Assembly: GCA_019244295.1 (NCBI GenBank)
Contig: JAFASX010000042.1
Span: 1-64,000 of the forward strand
Source of the DNA: Pseudonocardia sp.
Lineage (GTDB): Bacteria > Actinomycetota > Actinomycetes > Mycobacteriales > Pseudonocardiaceae
Direction of reading: 5' to 3'
DNA length: 64,000 bases
Shown here piece after piece: positions 1-9,182 of the stretch. The position numbers were made by a program, and so were the translations under genes. Every line of letters begins with the position of its first letter. The stretch's first letter is position 1. The notes under the pieces were generated by a model. That model was not told the origin of the DNA and did no database searches. It saw nothing but the letters and a program-made list of their open reading frames with translations.

Positions 1-753
1 ACCGCTATCCCGGTGAACCCCGCCGACATCACCCGGTTCGCCGACATCGGATACACCGACAGCTACGTCAAGGTCATCTTCCGCCGGCCAGGCGTGCGGT
101 ACCCGGAGCCACTCGACCTCGCGCTCGCCCGGGCCATGCTCCCCCGAGAACAGTGGCCGCCGGTGCGCAGCTTCACTCTGCGCGAAGTGAACCGGCAGAC
201 CACCGAGATTACGATCGACTTCGTCTATCACGGTGACATTGGGCTTGCCGGGCCATGGGCGGCGGCGGCCATGCCCGGCACCGAGTTCATGGTGGCCGGC
301 CCCGGCGGCACCTACGCGCCAGATCCCACGGCGGACTGGCATTTGATGATTGGTGACGAGACGGCGCTACCGGCGATCGCGGCTAGCCTGACCCGGGTTC
401 CGGCTGGGGCGCTAGTGCACGCGGCCATCGAGGTGTGGGAGCCCTCTGACCGCCAGAACCTCGCGTGCCCTGGTGAGCCGCGGCTGGAGTGGTTTTACCG
501 GTCCGAGCGACCCGAGCTGGAGACCGCGCTGGTCGATTACGTGCAAACGCTGCGCTTTCCCCCGGGGCGGGTGCACGCGTTCGTGCACGGCGAGGCGAAC
601 GCGGTCAAGCAGATACGCCGACACCTGCTGCACGAGCGTGGCCTGTTGGCCGAGCAACTGTCCATCTCGGGATACTGGCGGCGCGGCTACGACGATGAGG
701 CCTACCGGGGCGCTAAGGCCGCCGAACGCGCCGAGGAAACGATCTCGGTCTGA
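1..753 (+). CDS. siderophore-interacting protein (FAD/NAD(P)H ferric-siderophore reductase), 5' partial
   Basis: The reading frame is open from base 1 (T-A-I-P before the GTG at 13), so the N-terminus lies outside the window; about 30 residues seem to be missing compared with the family. The stretch around GYTDSYVKVIF and the PVRSFTLRE segment match the FAD-binding beta-barrel of SIP/ViuB-type enzymes. GDETALPAI is the start of the NAD(P)H-binding SIP domain, and the C-terminal ISGYWRRGYDDEAY is typical. Such enzymes reduce ferric siderophores in the cytosol to release iron. No siderophore transport or synthesis gene is visible downstream, where the next gene converges. The family call is firm; the substrate is unknown. 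Confidence 0.9.
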   Translation, partial: TAIPVNPADITRFADIGYTDSYVKVIFRRPGVRYPEPLDLALARAMLPREQWPPVRSFTLREVNRQTTEITIDFVYHGDIGLAGPWAAAAMPGTEFMVAGPGGTYAPDPTADWHLMIGDETALPAIAASLTRVPAGALVHAAIEVWEPSDRQNLACPGEPRLEWFYRSERPELETALVDYVQTLRFPPGRVHAFVHGEANAVKQIRRHLLHERGLLAEQLSISGYWRRGYDDEAYRGAKAAERAEETISV

Positions 754-775
754 CATCGCGCCGCCCGTCTGGTGC

Positions 776-2380
776 TTAACCCAGCCGGGAACGCGGTCGG
801 GTGAGGCTGAACCGGTCCACGGGCGTGAGCTCACCAAATGGCCCGGCCACCGCGTAGTAGGTGACATGGATAGCGGTCGTGCGGCCAGTGCCGGATGGAT
901 CAACGTCGAACGCGGCGAAACCATAGGAATGATCCGGGTCTCGCCGCGCCGACCACGGCGCCTCTTCTTGCACATATATCGGCGCCTTCCGGTTGATGGC
1001 CGGGTCGAATGACCCGACAGCGGTGATGACCCGCGCCCTGGCCGGGTTGAAGAACCACCGATTGGACGGCGAGGACGTACCGCCGCCGCCGATCACCATG
1101 TGCACGGTGCCTTTGGAGGTATCCAGGACGTCGGTACCGGTCTGGGTGGGGATCGGCGTGCGGGTGTCAGTCGGCAGCTGGCCCCGAATCGGATGCGAAC
1201 GCTCGTAGTGGTGCTCATGCCCGCACACGACCAGGTCCACCCCGTACTGATCGAACAGCGGGAGCCAAGCCTCTCGAATGCCGAGATCGGCGCCGTTGGA
1301 CCGGTCGGCGGTAGAGATCGCCACTTGGTGCATGCACACCACCAACCAGTCGAGGTCGGGATTGGCGCGGCTGGTGCGCAGCTCGGTCTCCAGCCATCGG
1401 CGTTGGGCATCACCGGAGTAGCCGCGAACGTAGGTGTTGCCGCCATCCTGGTAGCAGATGTCGTCGTTGCTGAGGCTGATGACGCGTACCGCGCCAGCGG
1501 TAAACGCGTACCACAGCCCACGCAGCACCTGTTCGGCGCCGACATCGGGCACAGCGAAGTAGGTCTGGTAAGCGGCGTAGCCGATCGGCCCATTGCCGCG
1601 CTCGTTCTCGTGGTTTCCGGCCGCGGGCATCCACGGTCGGTAACGCGCGGACCGGCTGTTGTTGACGAACCAGTCCGACCAGGTTCGGATGCGGTCCTGA
1701 GCCAAGTTGGCATAGCACAGGTCACCGTTAACCAGGTGAAACAGCGGCGCGATCCGTTCCACACCGGAGGTGAGGTCACCGGCCGCCGGGGAGCCGAGGT
1801 TATCGTTGCGGTATTTACCGTCCTCGATCCTCCCGATGGTCGGCGTGGCTTGGTCGCCAAAGCTGGTGAAGGTGAACGCCGCCCGGCCCTTGGGCGCGGT
1901 TCGAATGGTGCCCAACTCGGGGCTGGCCCCGTCATGCAGCGCCGCATAGATGTAGTCGGTATCCGGGCGCAGCCCGGTGAGCCAAGCGTGATGCACCCGG
2001 ACCTCGGTTCCAGACGCAGCGTCGGTATAAGTGCTGGTCTGCGCGTCACTGGTGCTACCCAATCCACCGTCTGGGGTACCGAGCATCACCCTCGGCCGAC
2101 CCACGGCAGTGGTGGTGTTCCAGGACACCACCACTTCGCTCGAAGCGTCCGCCCCGAACTGCAGGTGCAAGCCCGCGACGGGCGCGGCGCCGGATCGATC
2201 AGGGCGCAGCCAGGGCGTCGGGCCGCTAGCGCAAGCCGCCAAGCCGGGCACCCCGAGTGCTACCGCGCCACCCAGGCCAAGAGACGTACCGAGAACGCGG
2301 CGGCGGTTGATCCGTGGCCCACCCACGCTTTCCCACGCAATTTCCACAGATAACGAATCATTGTCGCCGGGCATGAACAT
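776..2380 (-). CDS. secreted purple acid phosphatase-like metallophosphoesterase, Tat lipoprotein
   Basis: About 534 residues. The N-terminus reads INRRRVLGTSLGLGG, a twin-arginine signal, followed by a hydrophobic run ending in LAAC, a lipobox with Cys near residue 50, so export by Tat and lipid anchoring are likely. A fibronectin-like N-terminal domain (about 70-170) precedes a calcineurin-like phosphoesterase domain. Metal-ligand motifs are in order: FGDQ, NGDLCYA, AAGNHENE, VVCMHQ and GHEHHYERS. The family hydrolyses phosphomonoesters, probably for phosphate scavenging at the cell surface. I chose the ATG at 2380 because the open frame upstream encodes no signal-like sequence. It is convergent with the SIP gene. 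Confidence 0.9.
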   Translation of the reverse strand: MFMPGDNDSLSVEIAWESVGGPRINRRRVLGTSLGLGGAVALGVPGLAACASGPTPWLRPDRSGAAPVAGLHLQFGADASSEVVVSWNTTTAVGRPRVMLGTPDGGLGSTSDAQTSTYTDAASGTEVRVHHAWLTGLRPDTDYIYAALHDGASPELGTIRTAPKGRAAFTFTSFGDQATPTIGRIEDGKYRNDNLGSPAAGDLTSGVERIAPLFHLVNGDLCYANLAQDRIRTWSDWFVNNSRSARYRPWMPAAGNHENERGNGPIGYAAYQTYFAVPDVGAEQVLRGLWYAFTAGAVRVISLSNDDICYQDGGNTYVRGYSGDAQRRWLETELRTSRANPDLDWLVVCMHQVAISTADRSNGADLGIREAWLPLFDQYGVDLVVCGHEHHYERSHPIRGQLPTDTRTPIPTQTGTDVLDTSKGTVHMVIGGGGTSSPSNRWFFNPARARVITAVGSFDPAINRKAPIYVQEEAPWSARRDPDHSYGFAAFDVDPSGTGRTTAIHVTYYAVAGPFGELTPVDRFSLTRPRSRLG

Positions 2381-2456
2381 CAGCTCGGCGACCGATGAAC
2401 ACCGCGCGAACGGATCCCTCGGGGACGAACCGGCTGTTACCCGAGGATCTGATGAG

Positions 2457-2897
2457 CTAGTGACCCGCGATGTAGAGATCGCGCAGGACTCCGGTCTCCA
2501 GCTCCATCTCGTGCAGCCGGTGCTTGACCACATCCCCAATGCTGATTATGCCTACCAACCGGCCATCGGCGAGCACCGGCAAATGCCGATGGCGTGACCG
2601 GGTCATCTCGACCATGACATGGTTCAGGCTGTCATCCGGTGAGCAGAACGGCACGTTGCGCGACATGACCTCCTCGACCGAGCGGTCCAGCAAAGCGGCT
2701 CCGTCAATTTCCAGCGCCGTAATGAGGTCACGCTCGGTGAGTATGCCGACCACCCGCCGCTCGGCGTCAGCGCACACCACCAGGGCCCCGAACCTGGGCG
2801 GCCCGGCCATCCGCCGGATCGCCTGGGCGACCGTGATCCAGGGCCATACCGTTTCGACATCCCTGCCCTTCAACGCCAGGATCTGTTCAACGTTCAA
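2457..2897 (-). CDS. tandem CBS-domain protein
   Basis: 146 residues made almost entirely of two CBS motifs: residues about 8-65, ending VVGILTERDLITAL, and about 75-135, with RHLPVLADGRLVGIISIGDVVKHRL. Stand-alone CBS pairs bind adenine nucleotides or SAM and act as cytosolic energy or ligand sensors. There is no fused effector domain. The gene lies 76 bp upstream of the acid phosphatase on the same strand and may be co-transcribed with it. Family certain, ligand unknown. Confidence 0.9.
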   Translation of the reverse strand: MNVEQILALKGRDVETVWPWITVAQAIRRMAGPPRFGALVVCADAERRVVGILTERDLITALEIDGAALLDRSVEEVMSRNVPFCSPDDSLNHVMVEMTRSRHRHLPVLADGRLVGIISIGDVVKHRLHEMELETGVLRDLYIAGH

Positions 2898-3039
2898 GGC
2901 GGCCTCCCTCTACAGGTCAGATTGTAATCTTCCACAATCTTCCGCCGAATGAACCGAAATCACCTCACCCTGCAGAGGGATGCCCGAGGTTGCGCCTGCT
3001 CGACAAGCAACCGTTCGAGCTAGACAGCGTCGGCCAGCT

Positions 3040-4506
3040 CTAGTGCACCCCCTCCATCCGCCGGCGGATCCACGGGCCCAACGCCACTATGACCAGGCCG
3101 ATCACGATCACTACCGCTCCGTTGAGGCCGAAGTACGCGAACTCGTGCCGCGAGGAGTAGAACGAAGCCAGCACGCCGGACATTGAGGTGCCCAAGCCGA
3201 CCGAAAAGAAGTAGAGCGCCATCATCCGCGCCCGAAAAATTTCCGGCGCCAGCTTAGTGGTTACCGAAAGCCCGATCGGGGAGAGCATCAGCTCAGATAC
3301 CGCGAATATCGCCAGGATAAACAGCACGGCCAGCGCGGGGGTGCTTTTCCCGGTGCCCCCAGCGAAGATCAGGAAAAGCAGGAATGCCGCCCCCATGCCG
3401 AGCACCCCGACGGCGAACTTCATCGGGGTGGAGGGTGCTCGCTCGGCGAGCCTCGTCCACATCGCGGCGAACAACGGGGACAGCAGGATGATCCAGATCG
3501 GTTCTTCGGCGCCGATAAATGACGGGGGCGCGGTCCAGCCAAAAATGTTCCAATTCATCCGCTCGTCTGAGTACACCGCGAGCATCGTGAACATCTGCTG
3601 GAACAACGACCAGAACGCCGCATTGGCGATGAACAGCAGGATGAATGCCCGTACCCGGCTGCGCTCGATGGCGGTGACCTTCTGGCTGGTCAGCATCACC
3701 ACGAAATACGCGACCGAGGCCACGATGATCAGCCCAGTGGTGACCTTGGCCAGGTTGGCAAGCGTCACCAGACCGCTGAGCAGCACCGACACCAACACCA
3801 ACAGCCCGGCCACGGCAATCCCCACCGTCTTGCGCAGCGCCTCGCGGGGCAGCGGGTTTGGCACCCGCTTGCCAGCCTCGCCCAGGTTGCGCCGAAACAC
3901 CACGTACTGCGCCAACCCAAACGCCATGCCGACCGCCGCCGCGCCGAAGCCATAGTGGAAACCCGCGCTGGTCTGCAGGATGCCGGTGAGGATCGGGCCA
4001 AAGAACGCGCCGAGGTTGATACCGAGGTAGAACAGAGTGAACCCGCCATCGCAGCGCGGGTCACCTTTCTCGTAGAGCGTGCCCAGCAGCGAAGAGGCGT
4101 TCGCCTTGAGCGCCCCCGAGCCCAGCGCCACACACACCAGCCCGACCCCGACCCCGGTCAGATCCGGCAGCACGGCCAGTGCGATGTGCCCGACCATCAC
4201 CACGAAGCCGCCGTAGAACACCATGCGTTCCATGCCGAACACCCGGTCAGACAGCCAGCCCCCCAGCACGGTTGACAGATAGACCAGGCCGCCGTAGGCG
4301 CCGACGATGCCGGTCGCGGTGGCCTGCGGCAGCGCCAGGCCACCCTTCTCCAGGGAGTAATACAAGTAGTACGCCAGGATGCCAAGCATCCCGTAGTACG
4401 AGAATCGCTCCCACAACTCGACGTTGAACAGGTTGACCAGCCCGGTAGGGTGGCCGAACACCGTCCTCCGCCCCGGCCGCTCCAGCTGTTGCACGGTCTC
4501 CGACAT
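3040..4506 (-). CDS. POT/PTR family proton-dependent oligopeptide transporter
   Basis: 488 residues with about 12-14 hydrophobic segments. The POT signature ELWERFSYYGMLGILAYYLY is near residue 30 and a second family motif, FTLFYLGINLGAFFGP, is near 155. The protein should sit in the cytoplasmic membrane and import di- and tripeptides with protons. Length is normal for the family. The gene stands alone, with about 120 bp of divergent spacer before the toxin-antitoxin pair. Confidence 0.92.
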   Translation of the reverse strand: MSETVQQLERPGRRTVFGHPTGLVNLFNVELWERFSYYGMLGILAYYLYYSLEKGGLALPQATATGIVGAYGGLVYLSTVLGGWLSDRVFGMERMVFYGGFVVMVGHIALAVLPDLTGVGVGLVCVALGSGALKANASSLLGTLYEKGDPRCDGGFTLFYLGINLGAFFGPILTGILQTSAGFHYGFGAAAVGMAFGLAQYVVFRRNLGEAGKRVPNPLPREALRKTVGIAVAGLLVLVSVLLSGLVTLANLAKVTTGLIIVASVAYFVVMLTSQKVTAIERSRVRAFILLFIANAAFWSLFQQMFTMLAVYSDERMNWNIFGWTAPPSFIGAEEPIWIILLSPLFAAMWTRLAERAPSTPMKFAVGVLGMGAAFLLFLIFAGGTGKSTPALAVLFILAIFAVSELMLSPIGLSVTTKLAPEIFRARMMALYFFSVGLGTSMSGVLASFYSSRHEFAYFGLNGAVVIVIGLVIVALGPWIRRRMEGVH

Positions 4507-4628
4507 CGTCTGTTCCTCTCAAACCGGACATTCGGGCCAATGTGCGCCATCGTCGGCTAGGGGACAATGCCCAACCGACTATTCAACGGTGATTCGACGC
4601 CCCTCCCGCACCGGCGCCGCGCGAGAGT

Positions 4629-4883
4629 ATGGTGTTCGGTATGCGCAGTACTGAACGGGTCACGGTGACCCTTCCCAAGGAGCTTGCCGACCGGTTGCGG
4701 CAGCGGGTCGCCTCCGGTGAAGCCGAAAGCGTGTCCGGACTCGTTGCCGAAGTGGTTAAAGAACGCTTTCGGGACGAGAACGTCCAGCAGTTCCTCGCCG
4801 AGATGGCCGCCGAAGGCGGCCCTATTACCGAGGAAGCCCGGGAGTGGGCCAAAGAGCTGATGCGGCTCGCTCGTGGCGAGTAG
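4629..4883 (+). CDS. ribbon-helix-helix type antitoxin
   Basis: 84 residues. ERVTVTLPKELADRLRQRV near the N-terminus fits a ribbon-helix-helix DNA-binding strand and helix; the rest is acidic and helical, as in toxin-binding antitoxin tails. It overlaps the following PIN gene by 11 bp, the usual translationally coupled arrangement of VapBC-like type II pairs. The start may be the ATG at 4629 or the one at 4641, which has a GAGAG sequence upstream. Such proteins normally repress their own operon as a complex with the toxin. Confidence 0.8.
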   Translation: MVFGMRSTERVTVTLPKELADRLRQRVASGEAESVSGLVAEVVKERFRDENVQQFLAEMAAEGGPITEEAREWAKELMRLARGE

Positions 4884-5268
4884 CGATCCAGCGCCTGTTG
4901 TTGTCGACGCTGGCGGGTTGATCGCTGTCGAGCGCCGGTCAGTAAAGATGGCCGCGGCCGTCGACGAGGTTGAGATCTCCGGCGGTCTACTCGTGGTTCC
5001 CGCACCAGTGCTCGCTCAGGTCTGGCGTGGTGACGTTCATCAAGCGCTATTGTCTCGTTTCCTCAACCTGCCGTTCGTCGAGGTGGACTTGCTCACTAGG
5101 GCCATCTGGCAAACCGCCGGAATGCTCTGCGGCCAAGCCGGCACCTCAGACGTGGTGGATGCGGCCGTGGTCGCCTGTGCTCGTTCTCGGGCAGCGCGGG
5201 TGGTAGTGACCACCGACCCCGACGACCTTCGCCGTCTCGACCGCGCCCTGGCCTACCAGGTGCCCTGA
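4873..5268 (+). CDS. PIN-domain ribonuclease toxin (VapC-like)
   Basis: 131 residues, starting at a GTG that overlaps the antitoxin gene. The PIN acidic residues are visible: VVDAGGLIAVER at the N-terminus, TSDVVDAAVVACA in the middle and VVTTDPDDLRRL near the end. VapC-type toxins are magnesium-dependent endoribonucleases that cleave tRNA or rRNA when free of antitoxin. The N-terminal motif is DAGG rather than the commoner DTS/DASV, but the acid positions are kept, so it is probably active. Confidence 0.87.
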   Translation: MASSDPAPVVVDAGGLIAVERRSVKMAAAVDEVEISGGLLVVPAPVLAQVWRGDVHQALLSRFLNLPFVEVDLLTRAIWQTAGMLCGQAGTSDVVDAAVVACARSRAARVVVTTDPDDLRRLDRALAYQVP

Positions 5269-5285
5269 AAAGGCGGAATCCTCGT

Positions 5286-5342
5286 TGTTCGGTTGCGTGG
5301 GGTTCCATGGTGACACCGTCGCAGAGGGGCACGACAGTTTCG
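5286..5342. repeat. dispersed ~57 bp repeat, copy A (orphan Uma2 leader-like sequence)
   Basis: Starting at TGTTCGGTTGCG and ending at GACAGTTTCG, this segment closely matches 9126-9182. Copy B lies directly upstream of a Uma2 gene on the minus strand. Copy A sits between the PIN toxin and the methyltransferase with no Uma2 gene next to it. It could be a vestigial 5' leader left after loss or movement of a Uma2 gene. Confidence 0.7.
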
Positions 5343-5349
5343 GCGACGC

Positions 5350-6531
5350 TCAAGCGTCCACACAGATCAGCGCCCATGGCCGGTCGGCAACCCTGGTCAT
5401 CACCAATGTCGCTGGCTGCCCAGGCGGCAGCCGCAGCCGGCGCCGCAGCGTGTCCACATCACCAGCCAGCCCCCGACGGCGGATCTCTACCGAGCCGACC
5501 CCCAGCGAACGTAACCGGGAAGCTAGCTCCTTCTCCCGCCACGGCCCGGAGTCCAGTACCCGAAGGGTACGGGCGAACGGGCTGCGAAGCGGACGGTCGC
5601 TGGACAGAAACGCGATCATCGGATCGATCTTCCACGCACCGAGGCCACGGGCGAGGTCTTCGACCAACCCGGCCCGGGTCACCGCCGGGTTCGGATCAAG
5701 CAGGTACGCACCGGGCGCGCGACACTCCACCGGCTCGCCCGGCACCGCACGCAGCTGCTCACCGCTGGGCAGCACACTCGCCCGGCTGGTCACGCCGGGA
5801 GCCCCGACAAACGCTGGTGACCACAGCACCGCTTCCTTGAGCTCCCGGCCCGCGCTGACGAACTCCACCTCCCAACCGGCAGGCACCCGGTCTCGGTCGA
5901 TACCCGGAGCGGCCTTCACCACCACCCCAACCCGCTCGGCCAGCTCGATACACCAAGACAGCGGCGGCTCGCTGGGCCCGGTAGCCAGCCGGCGCGACCC
6001 GATCCGCCGCGCGGGGTCGACGAACACCACGTCCACGCCGACAAGATCCACACTCCGGACGTCCACACACACCGTCCGCACCGCTTCGCCCACCTCGTAG
6101 ACGCACGCGTTGAGCACGGCCATCCGCAGGTGGATTGGGTCTCGGTCTACCGCGAGCACTTCGCTCGCTGGTTCCGAGCCGCCGGCTAGGGCGACGAGGT
6201 CGCCACCGATGCCGCAACACAGGTCCGCGATTTTTCCCACGCCAGCCAGCCGAGCCGCCCGATGACGCGCCAACGGCTCGGCGGAGGCCTGCTCCAGGCC
6301 GTCCCGGGTCAGGTACATCCGGTCGGCGCGGGTGAATTTGGGGCGGGCCCGCTGCCGCAACTCGTGCATGCTGAGCGCGGCGGTAACCAAGTCGGCCGGA
6401 TAGACCGCGCGCAGCCGCCGCGCGAGCGCCAGCTCGGTCTCCGGGGTGAGCTCCAGCCCAATTAGTTCAGCAAGCAGCGCCTGCCCAACCGGAGCCAACA
6501 ACACGTCCAGCTCAGTGCATGGATCCCGCAT
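5350..6531 (-). CDS. class I SAM-dependent methyltransferase with THUMP-like C-terminal domain
   Basis: 393 residues from the ATG at 6531, where the conserved sequence begins; the frame is open further upstream. The nucleotide-binding motif ADLCCGIGGDLVALAGG and the downstream DVVFVDPARR are typical of this actinobacterial family, which carries a THUMP-like region at the C-terminus (the part ending DTLRRRLRLPPGQ). These enzymes are predicted to methylate RNA or a related nucleotide substrate, but the substrate is not established. The gene is downstream of, and oriented like, the pRiA4b ORF-3 gene, 50 bp away. Confidence 0.82.
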   Translation of the reverse strand: MRDPCTELDVLLAPVGQALLAELIGLELTPETELALARRLRAVYPADLVTAALSMHELRQRARPKFTRADRMYLTRDGLEQASAEPLARHRAARLAGVGKIADLCCGIGGDLVALAGGSEPASEVLAVDRDPIHLRMAVLNACVYEVGEAVRTVCVDVRSVDLVGVDVVFVDPARRIGSRRLATGPSEPPLSWCIELAERVGVVVKAAPGIDRDRVPAGWEVEFVSAGRELKEAVLWSPAFVGAPGVTSRASVLPSGEQLRAVPGEPVECRAPGAYLLDPNPAVTRAGLVEDLARGLGAWKIDPMIAFLSSDRPLRSPFARTLRVLDSGPWREKELASRLRSLGVGSVEIRRRGLAGDVDTLRRRLRLPPGQPATLVMTRVADRPWALICVDA

Positions 6532-6581
6532 CGTGACCGGTGACGTTACCCGATCCGATCGCCTACGCACCCGAAGTTCGA

Positions 6582-7808
6582 TTATCGAATTATGCTGCCC
6601 TCGTAAGCGCGAGATGATCCGGCGCTGGGTCCGCGCGCCGGATCACGGTCCCATAGGTGCGCTAACGCGGTAGCGTTAGGGAGCAGCCACCGCGCGGACG
6701 GCCCGGCCGAAAATGTTTCCCGGTCCGTATCGACCAAGTCCAGTGCGCGGGCGACCGAGCTGACCCTGTGCAGCGCGAACCACACATCTCGCTCGTCGAT
6801 GGGACGACCGTCCTGATTCACCCACCCATCGCCCAGCAACGGGTAAATCCGCGCGGCCATCTCGTCAGCGGATAACGGGCCACAGTGCGCAAGTACGGCC
6901 ACCGCCAGCTCGGTCAGCGCGGAGTCGAACTTACCCGGGTGGAACCATGAGCGTAGCCGGCGCACGACCTGTAGGTCATCGCTCGCTATGTGAATCGGCT
7001 GTACCACCCCCCTGACCAATCGCAGCAAGCCGACTCCGCGCAGCACGTCGTGCATCGCCGCCAGCGGGGCCAGGTCTTCCTCCAGCGACGCGGGCTGCTC
7101 CGACCGCGCCCATTCCGGGTGACGCTGCTGCACTTGACGCACAAACACGCGCGGCAACCTGCCACCAGGAGTCAATCGCACCCCGCCCTGGGCCAGGTCC
7201 AGCACCAGCCGCACTGTCGCGGGCACCGCGCCGACGGTTTGGCGCACCAGCAGGTCAGTGGCGTTCTGGTCAAAGTCGGTCGGTGTGTCTGCCCATTCCT
7301 TCATCTGTTCGTGATCAACATGCTCCGGATCAGCCAGAGCCTTCTGTAGCTCCACGTAGCCGCCGGGACCGCCGCAATCCTCGGGTGGGCACGGCCCCTC
7401 GCCATAACGACACCCTGGCTGCTCGTCGCCGGGGCCCAGCACCGCGATGTCATGGGTCCACCTGTCGCCGTAGTCGTAGATGTAGACGAACTTCTCCGGC
7501 AGCTCTCGCAGTCCGGCGGCGGTCTCGTCGCGGACCGGTGGACCGTCTCCGCTGGGAATGCCATAGTGCAGCTCCCCGGCCTCGAACTCGTGCAAATGGC
7601 TGTCAGTCCAGCCCAACGCGGCCTGCAAGAGGTAATGCAGCTCGGCCAAGGTGCACGCGGTGGGCACGTCCACCACCCGCAACACTGTGGGGTTTACATC
7701 ACGCATAGTTATCGAGAGCCGCGTCGTTCGCACGTCCAGTAGATTACGGCCCCGCCCGTGGGCAAGGGGCCACGACACGGCGGGTTGTTCTCCCCACGCT
7801 GTGGGCAC
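6582..7808 (-). CDS. plasmid pRiA4b ORF-3 family protein
   Basis: About 408 residues if started at 7808; a GTG at 7730 is a plausible alternative since homology begins about there. ALGWTDSHLHEFEAGELHYG and EKFVYIYDYGDRWTHDI are the hallmark of the pRiA4b ORF-3 family, followed by a Cys-bearing CRYGEGPCPPEDCGGPGGY motif. The second half (about 210-390) is a separate helical region I do not recognise. Family function is unknown; members often travel with mobile elements. Two perfect hairpins (arms 6662-6668/6673-6679 and around 6614-6646) lie in the last codons, so the true functional end may be slightly earlier. Confidence 0.82.
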   Translation of the reverse strand: MPTAWGEQPAVSWPLAHGRGRNLLDVRTTRLSITMRDVNPTVLRVVDVPTACTLAELHYLLQAALGWTDSHLHEFEAGELHYGIPSGDGPPVRDETAAGLRELPEKFVYIYDYGDRWTHDIAVLGPGDEQPGCRYGEGPCPPEDCGGPGGYVELQKALADPEHVDHEQMKEWADTPTDFDQNATDLLVRQTVGAVPATVRLVLDLAQGGVRLTPGGRLPRVFVRQVQQRHPEWARSEQPASLEEDLAPLAAMHDVLRGVGLLRLVRGVVQPIHIASDDLQVVRRLRSWFHPGKFDSALTELAVAVLAHCGPLSADEMAARIYPLLGDGWVNQDGRPIDERDVWFALHRVSSVARALDLVDTDRETFSAGPSARWLLPNATALAHLWDRDPARGPSAGSSRAYEGSIIR

Positions 7809-7875
7809 GTTCCTCCGAGGTCGCCGAGGACGCCAACACCCGAGACCGTAACTCCAAGGCTCAGCGGCCGATCCG

Positions 7876-8451
7876 CTACTGTAAACTGTTCAGGTCGATC
7901 TCGGCGCGAAACGGATCACTGACACCGAACACGCCAGTCACCCAGCCGCCGTCAACATAGCCAAACTCACCCGCCAAGTGACACACAAGCACCGACGCCG
8001 GCTCGCTCAGATCGACGATCCAGTAATGCGGGATACCCGCATCCGCGTACTCCGCCCGCTTGATCACATTGTCGGTGCGCACCGAACTCGGCGAAACCAC
8101 CTCAATGACGAGCACCACCTCTGATGCCCGGATCGCGCCACCCTCGGCTCGGACTCTCTTCAGCCCGGTACGTTGCGCCACGACCACATCAGGCCGCCGG
8201 ACGAAACCCGGTTTGTCTGGCCTTGCCAACTCCAGATCGACATCCAAATCCGGGATTACCACCAGGTCGGCCGGAACCTGTTGACGCAGTGCCAGAGCTA
8301 GCCCTAAACCCGCGAGGTTGTGGTCCGGAGATGGACCCGGATTCACGATCATCCGTCCTTCCACGAGCTCGGAGTAACCCGGCTCGGTCTCACCGAGGGC
8401 CAAGTACTCCGCGACCGTGTACAGCCTGGGCAAAGGCAGTGGTTGCGCCAT
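7876..8451 (-). CDS. Uma2 family endonuclease (first copy)
   Basis: 191 residues from the ATG at 8451, which has a perfect AGGAGG eight bases upstream. TVAEYLAL, ELVEGRMIVNPGPSPDHN, PDLDVDLE, PDVVVAQR and VVLVIEVVSPSS give the PD-(D/E)XK core of the Uma2 (DUF820) family. AGIPHYWIVDLS follows as usual. Uma2 proteins are widely multiplied in actinobacteria and cyanobacteria; their cellular role is not settled. It is followed at 98 bp by a second, divergent-in-sequence copy upstream on the same strand. Confidence 0.88.
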   Translation of the reverse strand: MAQPLPLPRLYTVAEYLALGETEPGYSELVEGRMIVNPGPSPDHNLAGLGLALALRQQVPADLVVIPDLDVDLELARPDKPGFVRRPDVVVAQRTGLKRVRAEGGAIRASEVVLVIEVVSPSSVRTDNVIKRAEYADAGIPHYWIVDLSEPASVLVCHLAGEFGYVDGGWVTGVFGVSDPFRAEIDLNSLQ

Positions 8452-8549
8452 CAAACAGACCTCCTGTGCATCGAGCCCGAGTGTGACACGCGAGCCCGAC
8501 AACTCATGGAACCTCAGCCGATGCTTCAGCCAGCAACAGCCGACCGGCC

Positions 8550-9113
8550 TCAGCGGGCGATTAGCTCGGCCAGGTCGAACCGCACTGGGAACGGGTCAGC
8601 CAGTTCAGCGACTTGGCCTGGCCCGAAGCTGACCGTTTCGACGTAGCGGTCGCCACGCAACGCGAACACCAGCACGGCGGGCGGCTCCTGCGCCAGCTCC
8701 ACCCGCAGATAATGCGGGATACCGGCCTCCGCGTACAGCTGGGGCTTGAGACCACGGTCGATATAGGCGTTGCCGGAGCTGGTGATCTCCACGACCAGTC
8801 GGACATCGGCGGCGGGGTTGACGACGGCGGAAACGTCGAAGTTCGCGATCACCGCAATGTCCGGGACCAAAATCCGGTTCGTCCCGAGCCGAACGTTGGC
8901 CGTCGACATTACCTCCAGCAGGGGCGGAGCTACCGCTTTTAACACCAGGCACAGGTTGAGCAACACCCGCTGGTGCAGATTCACCGGCGACGGGCTCACC
9001 AGCAGGCTCCCGTCCAGCAGCTCCAGCTGGCGGCTCTCCGGCAGCGCGAGGAAGCTCTCCTCGGTCCAGGGTTCGTGCGCGGTAACAAGCATGTTGACTG
9101 CGGCCGCGGACAT
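8550..9113 (-). CDS. Uma2 family endonuclease (second copy)
   Basis: 187 residues from the ATG at 9113, preceded by AGGAGG at good spacing. The nuclease core is seen in LELLDGSLLVSPSPVNLHQ, LVPDIAVIANFD, VRLVVEITSSGNAY and AGIPHYLRVEL. It shares the fold but only modest identity with the neighbour at 7876-8451, so this is an old duplication or two separate acquisitions rather than a recent tandem copy. Its 5' leader contains repeat copy B. Confidence 0.87.
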   Translation of the reverse strand: MSAAAVNMLVTAHEPWTEESFLALPESRQLELLDGSLLVSPSPVNLHQRVLLNLCLVLKAVAPPLLEVMSTANVRLGTNRILVPDIAVIANFDVSAVVNPAADVRLVVEITSSGNAYIDRGLKPQLYAEAGIPHYLRVELAQEPPAVLVFALRGDRYVETVSFGPGQVAELADPFPVRFDLAELIAR

Positions 9114-9125
9114 GCCGGTGCCTCC

Positions 9126-9182
9126 TGTTCGGTTGCGGTCGGCTCCATGGTGGCACCGTCGCAGCCGGGTACGACAGTTTCG
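9126..9182. repeat. dispersed ~57 bp repeat, copy B (leader of Uma2 gene)
   Basis: Matches 5286-5342, sharing TGTTCGGTTGCG, TCCATGGTG, CACCGTCGCAG and ACGACAGTTTCG with few substitutions. It lies just upstream of the Shine-Dalgarno of the Uma2 gene at 9113, so it is likely part of that gene's 5' untranslated or promoter region. Confidence 0.7.

Noticed and set aside
1100..2353. 417-codon plus-strand frame opposite the acid phosphatase
   Set aside because: All metal-ligand motifs and the signal peptide are on the minus strand; the plus frame shows no domain.
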